A stretch of 46,077 nt of DNA, from positions 1 through 46,077 of IMG/VR virus record IMGVR_UViG_3300025276_000057, one strand, 5' to 3'. The notes under the pieces were generated by a model. That model worked only from the letters and a program-made list of their open reading frames with translations, ran no database searches and had not been told where the DNA came from. Below are positions 19,101 through 26,399 of the stretch, piece after piece. Made by a program: the position numbers and the translations under genes. Position 1 is the first letter of the stretch. The number at the start of each line of letters is the position of its first letter. The stretch comes from a virus.

Positions 19101-20941
19101 TTACTATAGGTGAAAAAGTAACTGCGGTTGCTCAAGAAGAATATAAAGAAACTCATCGATTTAACGATATAACATATAGTGGTAATTTTAATAAAGAGTC
19201 TAATATAAATAAGTTAAACGAGTTTAATTTAGCTCTTGGTAATTATAAGTCTTTAGAAAGTTCTTATGGTCCAATTAGAAAACTACACGGAAGACAAACA
19301 GATATACTTACTTTACAAGAAGATAAAATATCTTATGTTTTAGTAGAAAAGAATTTACTTTCTGATGCAGCAGCTGGAGGCGCTATTACTTCAATACCTC
19401 AAGTTTTAGGAACTCAACTTGCTAGACTTGAAGAATATGGTATTAGTAATAATCCAGAAAGTTTTGCTCATTATGGTTATGATGTATATTTTACTGATGC
19501 TAAAAGAAGTTCAGTTATAAATATTAGAGGTGGTGTTAACGCAAAGTCTGATAAATTACAAGTAATATCTTCATTAGGTATGCGTAGTTGGTTTAGAGAT
19601 TTATTTACCGAAAGTTTTGAAACTCAAAAATTAGGAGGATATGATCCTTATATGAATGAGTATGTTTTAAGTAGCAATACAGAAAAAGTGCCTGTCCCCG
19701 CAACAAAAAGAGATTGTGGATATGAAGTTAGGCAAACTAATTCAAGCGAGGCTACATCTTTTAACATAGATTGTACTTCAACTATAGGCGATATAGCGGT
19801 TGTTTATAATTTTGATTCAGGTTCGGCTGTACTATTAATTAATTATAATGGTGTTGTTGTTGTTAATCAAACCATAAACGGATCGGGAACTGTAACTTGG
19901 AATAAAGGACAGTCTTTTCCTACATCTGCTCAGGTAACTATTACACCTACAGCTGCAACATATTCATTATCACTTGGATGTCCTCAAACACAAAATTTAA
20001 CAGTAAAACGTATTGTTATAAATTCTGCTGGAGATGCTAGTTTAACTTCTAGTGTTAGATACAGATGGACTGATGGAACAACTATTAGCCCTTATCAAAG
20101 CGATAATATTGTGCTTGAAGAAGATGGTATTTCTTTATTTGCTTCTCAAACTGGACCAGCATCATTTGGTACTATTCCAACATCTGGGTCAACTGTAACA
20201 ATGCAAAACCTACAATCTGTTGGAGAAACTTTTGCCTTTGATCCTTTAGCAGATAAGTTTAAATACTTAGTGTCTAACACTAACTATAACGAGGCGGATG
20301 TAAATACATTAATACCATTATTAAGCACTGCTACTCCAATTACAAATGTTAGCGGAAATACTTATCAATCAAGCTTTACTTATACAAATGCATCAAATGA
20401 TGATTATTTGTATTTAGTTTGGGATTATAGAGTTGCAACAGCAATTGAGTTGTGTTATGATGCTACAAGTTCTTCTGAGTCTTGTTGTAGTTGTGGTACA
20501 GATGCTCCAGTTTGTCCAGATAGAACTTTAGTTTTTCAGGTGTGTAATAGTAATGCTGCACGAGATGATAACTTTGATGTATATTTAAATAATAACTATA
20601 TAGGTGCTTTAGATTTAAATTCAAACACACAGGCAGGATCAGTCTTTATAGCTTCTGCTAATACAAGTTCTGCGGTAACAAGTAGTGACTTTATTTGTCC
20701 TTTAAATCTTATGGTTACATATCATTTTAATCCTAACTTTGTTGTAGGAGGCTCTAATACTTTAGAGTTGAGAAATACGCAGTCTAATAACAATGGTAAT
20801 TACGGGTCAATAGGTTTAAGAAATTATTTAACAACAGGAAATGTTTTAAACAATCCTTGTGTTGTAGATAATTTAGTATATTCTGGATCAACAGGAGCTA
20901 GTTTTTCATTAACATTTAATTATACTGAGTGTTGTCCATAA
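16118..20941 (+). CDS. Giant tail tube/nozzle (stabilisation) protein
   Basis: The N-terminus of this 1607-residue protein, RNFIKGRMNKSVDERLVPQG then EYIDALNCRLGSTENTEIGA, matches the style of podovirus nozzle/stabilisation proteins, where an N...G...R-L-x-x-G-x-Y-x-D-x-x-N motif starts the beta-propeller base. Long Tyr/Asn/Ser-rich beta regions follow. The last ~170 residues contain a Cys cluster (SCCSCGTDAPVCPD), a FQVCNSNAARDDNFDVYLNN beta domain that looks like a sugar-binding or adhesion module, and a final ECCP. It is large for T7 gp12-type proteins, suggesting fused tip or muzzle domains. No hydrolase motif was recognised. Confidence 0.75.
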   Translation: MPQFTRNFIKGRMNKSVDERLVPQGEYIDALNCRLGSTENTEIGAVENSLGNTKLTTITYEGLALSNEAKCIGAFEDGSEETMYWFINDPANTNSNTGKVDIIVSYNTKLDLLFYHVISTSLLNFNDTYLVTGINLIDGLLFFTDNLNPPRKININRTYPYPISDVDQVTEQDIGVIVAPPLFAPTLTQTQQGGGENYMTDIMISFAYRYKYEDNEYSAISPFSPISFSPGPFQLDFSTYDNIGMQNIFNSVIVKFNTGTKNVIGIDLLFKSTNFAAINVIERFNKLDQGWLNNVEQTFQFTNQKIYTVLPEAQLLRLFDNVPKIAQAQTLMGNRLMYGNYIDGYNITNENGQDVYLDYTLDLISEDLDAGETPSINTTFNYTIDGSVSVLNGTATYDTTGFDLKAGSQIGIAFNLGHSQFSGAAEYVDGTEPLNQYESTFLFNVQEDFSNAYDLVNSPSFIAAVSEFIAPSNSTCFSQLCSTGCESGTSITDLINCGVVAKTSWYKVGFGISGTNQGVVIGSTPGSNSFSLTVQAIKYEKYDTTVTPNVGLGIFAYEYFTVVQSEFLYSLDSSKSSLHSDRDYEVGIVYEDNYGRASTALVDTNNTVYVPCDNSITKNTIKVTLNSYPPFWATKYKFVLKPSKDEYRTVFSNIFFQEEETGNVWFKLEGDNKSKIVLDENLKVKTDTNGPVLRCVETKVLDYGSQVENWLCQRANDGTLIDETCSQPTGVYMQLRPSNFSAGVAKDALINTGEDGCKGTYCPVKYDVSIPNPDTTGPTDLFIPYTIPAGSLVTIKLREQRYKRGSKCGSRQYLFDKTFTASQDYDSMYAFVEGDNIDLTAGVSSGSDDTINTINQPSTLYPYYTSLASGGQSYVTFQTDASNGKMYLVFQNGTPNCGSPNKRNSYGNVQIIAQRATTLMVFETEAKDANTELYYENEQVFNVSAGYHQSGTIVTDQNQTASLPAVINLTFSNCFTFGNGVESNRVLDALTTPSFTIGEKVTAVAQEEYKETHRFNDITYSGNFNKESNINKLNEFNLALGNYKSLESSYGPIRKLHGRQTDILTLQEDKISYVLVEKNLLSDAAAGGAITSIPQVLGTQLARLEEYGISNNPESFAHYGYDVYFTDAKRSSVINIRGGVNAKSDKLQVISSLGMRSWFRDLFTESFETQKLGGYDPYMNEYVLSSNTEKVPVPATKRDCGYEVRQTNSSEATSFNIDCTSTIGDIAVVYNFDSGSAVLLINYNGVVVVNQTINGSGTVTWNKGQSFPTSAQVTITPTAATYSLSLGCPQTQNLTVKRIVINSAGDASLTSSVRYRWTDGTTISPYQSDNIVLEEDGISLFASQTGPASFGTIPTSGSTVTMQNLQSVGETFAFDPLADKFKYLVSNTNYNEADVNTLIPLLSTATPITNVSGNTYQSSFTYTNASNDDYLYLVWDYRVATAIELCYDATSSSESCCSCGTDAPVCPDRTLVFQVCNSNAARDDNFDVYLNNNYIGALDLNSNTQAGSVFIASANTSSAVTSSDFICPLNLMVTYHFNPNFVVGGSNTLELRNTQSNNNGNYGSIGLRNYLTTGNVLNNPCVVDNLVYSGSTGASFSLTFNYTECCP

Positions 20942-20953
20942 ATAAAACAAAAT

Positions 20954-21892
20954 ATGAGTGTAGTAAATAAATTTATAGATTCAACTAATTTTTTAACTGC
21001 TACTGCAGTTTATGATAATATCAATTTAACAACAAAAGCAACAGATGGTTATTATCAATTTGGAGGTCAATATAGAAGACAAGTTTCAGGATTGCTATTA
21101 ACAGCTACAGTATGTTCTGATTGCTTTACTTTTGATTCGTTAGATTACGTTTCAACTAATTCAAATGATTTATGTTGTTTGACACAAACAGCATCGCAAT
21201 ATTTCTATCCAACTGGATTAACATTTTTAACTACAACTAATATATTTACTGATGTAAATTTAACTACCATTGCAGCTGATGGATTTTATAGTGAACCTAA
21301 TGGTTCTCAATTTAGACAAATGAGTGCAAGTTCTTTAGGCAGTATAACAGCTTGTCCTTCTTGTACAACTACTCTTCTATTAAAATATAGTTCAGTAGAT
21401 GCATTTGATTTATATTGTAATCCACCTAGTTCAGTTAATTATTACGTTGCTTTTGGACAATCATTTGCAACTGCAAGTCAAATTTATCAAGATGCCGCTT
21501 TAACTACAGTTGCAGCTGATGGATATTATAAAGATGCCGCTTTAAGTGGATCAGGCTATAGAATTATGGCTTCAGGAAGTTTAGGGACAATTCAATCTCA
21601 AGTTACTTGTAATACTATTTTTATATCTGGAGTTGGAGCTGCTTGTACTACATTTTGTGGAGCTACTAATTATACAATACCTCTTGAAAAAAATACAACC
21701 AATCAACATTCGTTTATAGAAATTCAAAATGGAGATGTTATAGCAGGAGCAACATTAACATCTGGGTGGTATGCTTATGCGGCAACTAGTACAGATACTG
21801 CAACAGGAACATACAGACAATTTCAACTAGACACTAACAATACAATAATCGGCATAGGACTATGTTCTGGCAGTAATTGTGTAATACCTTAA
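20954..21892 (+). CDS. Tandem-repeat tail protein (receptor-side candidate)
   Basis: This 312-residue protein is made of about four copies of a ~65-residue unit: F/YY...G-x-F-x-TA...IY-x-D-x-x-LTT-x-AADGYY...R-x-M-x-x-x-x-LG-x-I...C. Units 2 and 3 share ADGFY/ADGYY and S-LG-x-I. Cysteine pairs (CSDC, CPSC) separate units, suggesting disulphides or metal links. The protein at 2435-3643 has two related units. Local DNA duplication is visible, for example AGATGCCGCTTTAA near 21,490 and 21,533. Thus repeats have been shuffled between two virion genes. A surface or receptor-binding role is inferred. Confidence 0.65.
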   Translation: MSVVNKFIDSTNFLTATAVYDNINLTTKATDGYYQFGGQYRRQVSGLLLTATVCSDCFTFDSLDYVSTNSNDLCCLTQTASQYFYPTGLTFLTTTNIFTDVNLTTIAADGFYSEPNGSQFRQMSASSLGSITACPSCTTTLLLKYSSVDAFDLYCNPPSSVNYYVAFGQSFATASQIYQDAALTTVAADGYYKDAALSGSGYRIMASGSLGTIQSQVTCNTIFISGVGAACTTFCGATNYTIPLEKNTTNQHSFIEIQNGDVIAGATLTSGWYAYAATSTDTATGTYRQFQLDTNNTIIGIGLCSGSNCVIP

Positions 21893-21895
21893 TAT

Positions 21896-22645
21896 ATGCC
21901 AAATTATACGTTAACTTACAGTCAAGACGTAAAAGGATTTCCATCTTTTTACAGTTACTTTCCTGAATATATTATGGGTATGAATCAGTATTTATACACT
22001 TTTAAAAACGGAGACTTATATCGTCATAACACTAATCCTCTTAGAAATAATTATTATGATGTTCAATATAATTCTACAATTACAAGTGTATTAAACGATC
22101 AACCATTACAAAATAAAGTTTTTAAAACCATAGAGTTAGAATCTGATTCTAGCTGGGGTGCAACTTTTTTAACTGATTTACAGGCAGGTAGTATTAATGC
22201 TAGTTATTTTTCTTTAAAAGAAGGTTCTTATTTTAGTTTTATTAGATACAATCAAAATCAAGAAAATTTAAATTTAAGATCTACACAAGGAATAGGAACT
22301 TGTCAAACAATAACAGGAAGTGTTGCTGCTCCTCCATTAGTAATTGGATTTAACTTTAGTGTTGATTCTATTTTAAGTATTGGAGATACGGCTTATAAAA
22401 TTGTAGGTGGAGGTATAATTGAACTTGGTCCTGTTACTTCAATATCAGAAGATAGAAGATTTGTTAGTGTTCTAGTTCCAATAGCAGATGCAGTTGGAGG
22501 GGATGGTATTGTGTATTTGAAAGATCCAGTAGCTGAGTCTTATGGTATGTTGGGTTATTATTTGGAATTTACTTTAACAAACACTAGCACTGCAGCAACA
22601 GAGTTGTTTGCTGTAAACAGTCAAGTCTTCAAAAGTTATCCATAG
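21896..22645 (+). CDS. Tail structural protein, unknown role
   Basis: The N-terminal block of this 249-residue protein, VKGFPSFYSYFPEYIMGMNQ then YLYTFKNGDLYRHNTNP, with a later KVFKTIELESDSSWGATFLT, is a beta-propeller-like pattern I associate with tail proteins beside the nozzle protein in Bacteroidota podoviruses. The C-terminal domain (residues 140-249) is a separate beta domain. No enzymatic residues are evident. It may close the tail tip or act as a partner of the 1607-residue protein, whose unit it shares. Confidence 0.65.
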   Translation: MPNYTLTYSQDVKGFPSFYSYFPEYIMGMNQYLYTFKNGDLYRHNTNPLRNNYYDVQYNSTITSVLNDQPLQNKVFKTIELESDSSWGATFLTDLQAGSINASYFSLKEGSYFSFIRYNQNQENLNLRSTQGIGTCQTITGSVAAPPLVIGFNFSVDSILSIGDTAYKIVGGGIIELGPVTSISEDRRFVSVLVPIADAVGGDGIVYLKDPVAESYGMLGYYLEFTLTNTSTAATELFAVNSQVFKSYP

Positions 22646-22652
22646 ATTTTTG

Positions 22653-22660
22653 TATCTTTG
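22653..22660 (+). promoter_or_regulatory. Bacteroidota -7 element TATCTTTG (leaderless start)
   Basis: TATCTTTG matches TAnnTTTG exactly and ends only five bases before the ATG at 22,666. With usual spacing, transcription would begin at or within a few bases of the ATG, giving a leaderless mRNA. The arrangement resembles the leftward site before 34,801. Confidence 0.55.
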
Positions 22661-22665
22661 CTCTA

Positions 22666-23076
22666 ATGGGATTTACGATAAAAAAATTAAGATCTACCGA
22701 TTACGATGAAATTTTAGTAAATTGGTGGAATGATTGGAGATGGAAAGCTCCTCCTAAAGATTTTTTACCTGAAAATGGTAAAGGTGGATATATTGTTTAC
22801 GATGAAGATATTCCTGTTTGTGCAGGATTTATTTATGTAACTAACTCCAAAGTAGGATGGTGTGATTGGATTATTTCTAATTTTCATTATAAAGATAAAT
22901 CAAAAAGAAAAGAAGCATTAGAAAAGCTTATAAATGTTCTAACTCAAACACTAAAAAAAAGCAATTGTAAATATGCTTATGCTTTAATAAAGTCAGATAG
23001 TTTAATAAATGTATATAAAGAACAAGGTTATATGGAGGCAGGTCAATACAATAAAGAAATGATTAAAATATTATAA
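22666..23076 (+). CDS. GNAT-family N-acetyltransferase
   Basis: This 136-residue protein has the size and order of a minimal GNAT fold: an N-terminal MGFTIKKLRSTDYDEILVNW strand/helix, a central VYDEDIPVCAGFIYVTNSKV beta pair, a basic DKSKRKEALEKLINVL helix in the position of the acetyl-CoA pyrophosphate loop (the classic Q/R-x-x-G-x-G/A is replaced by KSKRKEA), and a C-terminal VYKEQGYMEAGQYNKEMIK strand with the typical GY(M)E step. GNAT genes inside tail modules are frequent in marine phages; the substrate is unknown. It has its own leaderless-type promoter and ends one base before the next gene. Confidence 0.7.
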   Translation: MGFTIKKLRSTDYDEILVNWWNDWRWKAPPKDFLPENGKGGYIVYDEDIPVCAGFIYVTNSKVGWCDWIISNFHYKDKSKRKEALEKLINVLTQTLKKSNCKYAYALIKSDSLINVYKEQGYMEAGQYNKEMIKIL

Positions 23077-23077
23077 T

Positions 23078-23953
23078 ATGCAAGTAACATCAACAATTTT
23101 ATCTTTGGGATCAATGGCTTATAAAGGCTATGCTGGACTTCAAGCAGGAAAAGAAGCTGATAGAGAAGCAGGTTTACTTAGACAAAAAGAACTAGCTTTA
23201 GAAGAACAAGCGTTAGCAGATTTAGAACAAAATAGATTAGATTCTATTCAAGCTCCTATGGAAGTATTTGATAGAGCTAATGAATTTAAAACTCTTGATG
23301 GTTCTACAATTTTAGAATCTGCAGCAGAAGGTGATACAAGAGGTGTTTCTGCAACAGCTGGTAAAATTAAAGCAACTCAAGATCTTGCTAGAAGTCAAGA
23401 TAGAGATGCATTGACCAAGATAAAATTAGATATTGACACAAAAGCTGCAATAGAAGGAAATAGAAAAGGTGAGTTGGTGAGTACTATGAAAGATACGAGA
23501 GGAGAATCTGCAGGAATTGAATCAAAGTTGTTACAACAAGAAGCTGATACGCTTACTTCTACTGGTATGGATGCTCTAGGATCAGCTGCTTTAGGAGCAG
23601 TTAGTGCCTTAACACCAGCCTTTAATTCAGATTTTAAAAAGGCTGCAGAAGCACTACAGGCAGCTGCAAAAGCAAAAGGAGAAACTCTTTCTGATACAGA
23701 TGCTTTAGCACAAGCAAAAGCGTTTGCTAAGTTTGATGCAGAAGATGCAGCAGCTGAATCAGCTGAAGCTGAAGTAAGTACTATAGACAAAATAGGAAAT
23801 GCAGTAAATAAAGTTGGTACTGCTTTTGGTATAGGTGATGGAAAGGATTTTGGAGAATCTAAAGTAGGTGGTTTTTTAGGAGGTATTGGAGATAAAGTAT
23901 CAGGTTTTTTAGGTGGTTTTGACTGGGCATCAATGTTTAAAGGTAAATTATAA
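23078..23953 (+). CDS. Internal virion/ejection protein candidate
   Basis: This 291-residue protein opens with a short hydrophobic stretch (ILSLGSMAYKGYAGLQAG), then a long Ala/Glu/Lys-rich helical region (residues 25-160), another Ala-rich segment DALGSAALGAVSALTPAF, and a C-terminal Gly/Phe part with three G-F-LGG repeats (VGGFLGGIGDKVSGFLGGFD). This layout is like T7 gp14-type small internal proteins that enter the host envelope during DNA ejection. It precedes the 810- and 2221-residue proteins in the same order as T7 gp14-15-16. The function is inferred from composition and order. Confidence 0.55.
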   Translation: MQVTSTILSLGSMAYKGYAGLQAGKEADREAGLLRQKELALEEQALADLEQNRLDSIQAPMEVFDRANEFKTLDGSTILESAAEGDTRGVSATAGKIKATQDLARSQDRDALTKIKLDIDTKAAIEGNRKGELVSTMKDTRGESAGIESKLLQQEADTLTSTGMDALGSAALGAVSALTPAFNSDFKKAAEALQAAAKAKGETLSDTDALAQAKAFAKFDAEDAAAESAEAEVSTIDKIGNAVNKVGTAFGIGDGKDFGESKVGGFLGGIGDKVSGFLGGFDWASMFKGKL

Positions 23954-23962
23954 TAAAATAAT

Positions 23963-26395
23963 ATGGCAATAAAGGCAGAGAATTTATTTAAATTAGAAAA
24001 ACTAGGTGCGATAAAATCCAAAGCCAATACAAGTTTTGCAGATTCATTGGCAAAATTTGGAACAGGAGTTCTTCTTGATCAGGAAGCTAAAGCAGAAACT
24101 CGTCAACAGTTTAAAGAAACAGGTTCGAAGGATATAAGAGATCTTAGATTACTAAGAGATCAGGCTGTAAAAGATGGTGCTACAAATGAGAAGTCTTCTA
24201 GTGGTGGAAGTATTGAATTAGGCGATGTGCCATCAAATACTACACTATCAAATTGGACATTAAAGAATATAGATAATTTTATTGCACAAACTTATAAAAG
24301 ACAAGAAGTAGTTACTTCTGGATTAGGAGGAAAATTTGCTGTTAGAGATTACGGTATATATAAAGCTAATCAAAAAGCAACTTGGCAAGCAATAAAAGGA
24401 AGAGTAGATAATGCAGAGGCACAATCTGTACGAAATAAAGAAATGAATGAAGGTTATACTAATGATAAGGGAGTGTTTGTCCCTCCAACTTCTGGTCAAG
24501 GTAATCTTGCAATGCAGAGTAGTTTCGCTTTTATCCAAGATTTAAATAATACAAATGTTACACCTGATGATGAAGGAAATGGTATAGTAGAGGTTTATAA
24601 AACAGTATTCGATCCAACTACTGGTTTACAGAAAAGAGTGTTGGATCTTAAAACTGGTCTGCCTATACTTGATAAAGATAAAAGTGGTGTAAGTGTTTTA
24701 GCTTTATTGCAAAACGGAGGAGAGGAATGGAATTCAACAAATGTTAAAACTGATGTGGATACAGCATTTAATCCAACTGTTTTGGATTCATATGAAACTA
24801 TAATTGGTATGCAGGGTTTCGTAGGCGGATCTAGAGAAGATAATGTAAGAAGAAATCCTGAATTTCTTAATTACGCAAATAGTTTTATAAATAGTAAAAC
24901 ACGAACTAATAGAGATATATCTAGTACGTTAACTGATAATTTTATTATGGGAACGCAAGGATTTAAACAATTAACTGCACAAGAAACCAGTACTGGTTTT
25001 ATAGAAGATCCAGCAAACCCTGGTAAGATGATAGAGTTTAATCCAGACGAAAAAATATCAGTTAACGTTGTAACGTCTTGGGATGCTAATGGAAAACCTG
25101 TATATGAAAACTTAAAAGTTAATAAATATATTGGAATGAGGATGACTAAGCCTGCTGGAATCTTAGTAGTTGATACTAATGATGAACAAAGAAAAGCTGC
25201 TACAGGTTTTTTTAGAGGTGTTATTAGTGGTAAAGTAGGTAGAAAATTTACACCTGGACAAGCTAGAGCACAATTTGATCCATACAAAAATCAACTAGAT
25301 AAAGACAAGTTGAATAAGCTTACTGACAAACAATTGTATAATATAGATACAATGGAGAAAATAAGCAATTTAATTGTTGGTGGTCAAGAGGTAGGAAAAG
25401 CAGAATTAGAAGCATTACAGAATCAATCAAAATATAAATTTTCTGAAGGTGTAACTGAAGTTAGAAAACTTGATTATAGATCAGGTGCAGAGGTTGTGAC
25501 TAAGTTTACGCTGGGTGTTGACAAAAACGAAGGTTTAGGATCAATAGATATGAATATTACCACAAGAGAGCCAAACAAGAAATTTGATTTAGATAAACAA
25601 TTAATTTCTGGGGATGGAACTGCAGGAAGTCCATATGTATTGCAACCAGAGTTTATTATCAAGAAGGAAGATGGAAAAGATGTAAAGGTTAAAAATCCTA
25701 AATATCAACCACAATTTCTTAAAATGACTAAAAAACAACTTGAAAATAATCTGTATGCAGTATATGGTGAAGGTTCTTCAACTGCAGCTAGAACAGGATT
25801 AAAGGTTAGGTTAGGAGATAAATACTCAGAATTTGCTGAACCAACTGGTGTGGATAGTGGAGGAAAAAATATAGATGTTACCACTACTAAGACTGTATTT
25901 GAAGATGCTATAAGAGGTGTTACTGTAGATGATATTTTAGCTAAGGATGGACAAAGTGCTAGTCAAATGCTTACTGTATCACCTGGATACAAAGACATTA
26001 TGAGTAATTGGACTGATAATGGTGTTGATGGAGAACAAACAGTAAAAATGACAAATGAGTTAGGAAAATTATACAGAGCTTTAGGTATTAAACAAGACGA
26101 AGGTCAAGGAGAAGATGTTCAATTTTTAGCAGATCCAAATGGAATGAATATTTCTATTACTATTACTGATCCAGCTGATCCTAAGAAAAGAAAAACAATA
26201 AAGACAGTAACTTTAAAAGGAGATAATGAAATATTTGAAAAAAATGTAAATGAGTTATTTAGAGAAGCTGTAGGAATAGGATATAAATCTAAAGAAGCAA
26301 CTGATTTCCTAACAAAAACGGTTAAAAACGTTGTGTATACTCAAGATGATATGGGATTATATAAAGATAAAATTGGTAACATTTTAGAAGATTAA
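23963..26395 (+). CDS. Large internal virion protein candidate
   Basis: This 810-residue soluble, charged protein is rich in Asp/Lys/Gly/Thr, with helical ends and mixed middle. The N-terminal region has ENLFKLEKLGAIKSKANTSF and LLDQEAKAETRQQFKETGSK. No transmembrane segment, cysteine motif or catalytic signature is visible. It lies nine bases after the 291-residue protein and four bases before the 2221-residue protein, occupying the place of the middle ejection protein in podovirus clusters. A minus-strand open frame of 210 codons across its start is a composition shadow. Confidence 0.55.
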   Translation: MAIKAENLFKLEKLGAIKSKANTSFADSLAKFGTGVLLDQEAKAETRQQFKETGSKDIRDLRLLRDQAVKDGATNEKSSSGGSIELGDVPSNTTLSNWTLKNIDNFIAQTYKRQEVVTSGLGGKFAVRDYGIYKANQKATWQAIKGRVDNAEAQSVRNKEMNEGYTNDKGVFVPPTSGQGNLAMQSSFAFIQDLNNTNVTPDDEGNGIVEVYKTVFDPTTGLQKRVLDLKTGLPILDKDKSGVSVLALLQNGGEEWNSTNVKTDVDTAFNPTVLDSYETIIGMQGFVGGSREDNVRRNPEFLNYANSFINSKTRTNRDISSTLTDNFIMGTQGFKQLTAQETSTGFIEDPANPGKMIEFNPDEKISVNVVTSWDANGKPVYENLKVNKYIGMRMTKPAGILVVDTNDEQRKAATGFFRGVISGKVGRKFTPGQARAQFDPYKNQLDKDKLNKLTDKQLYNIDTMEKISNLIVGGQEVGKAELEALQNQSKYKFSEGVTEVRKLDYRSGAEVVTKFTLGVDKNEGLGSIDMNITTREPNKKFDLDKQLISGDGTAGSPYVLQPEFIIKKEDGKDVKVKNPKYQPQFLKMTKKQLENNLYAVYGEGSSTAARTGLKVRLGDKYSEFAEPTGVDSGGKNIDVTTTKTVFEDAIRGVTVDDILAKDGQSASQMLTVSPGYKDIMSNWTDNGVDGEQTVKMTNELGKLYRALGIKQDEGQGEDVQFLADPNGMNISITITDPADPKKRKTIKTVTLKGDNEIFEKNVNELFREAVGIGYKSKEATDFLTKTVKNVVYTQDDMGLYKDKIGNILED

Positions 26396-26399
26396 AAAA

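Noticed and set aside
22636-22644. DnaA-box-like TTATCCATA before the acetyltransferase gene
   Set aside because: Single imperfect match to TTATnCACA, not clustered; cannot be called an origin.
23395-24027. 210-codon minus-strand open frame
   Set aside because: Ala/Pro/Ser-rich shadow across the end of one virion gene and the start of the next; no start context and no room in the operon.
24871-25287. 138-codon minus-strand frame, and similar ones at 27,563-27,928 and 25,474-25,662
   Set aside because: Antisense shadows inside well-supported virion genes, with no coupling or promoter.
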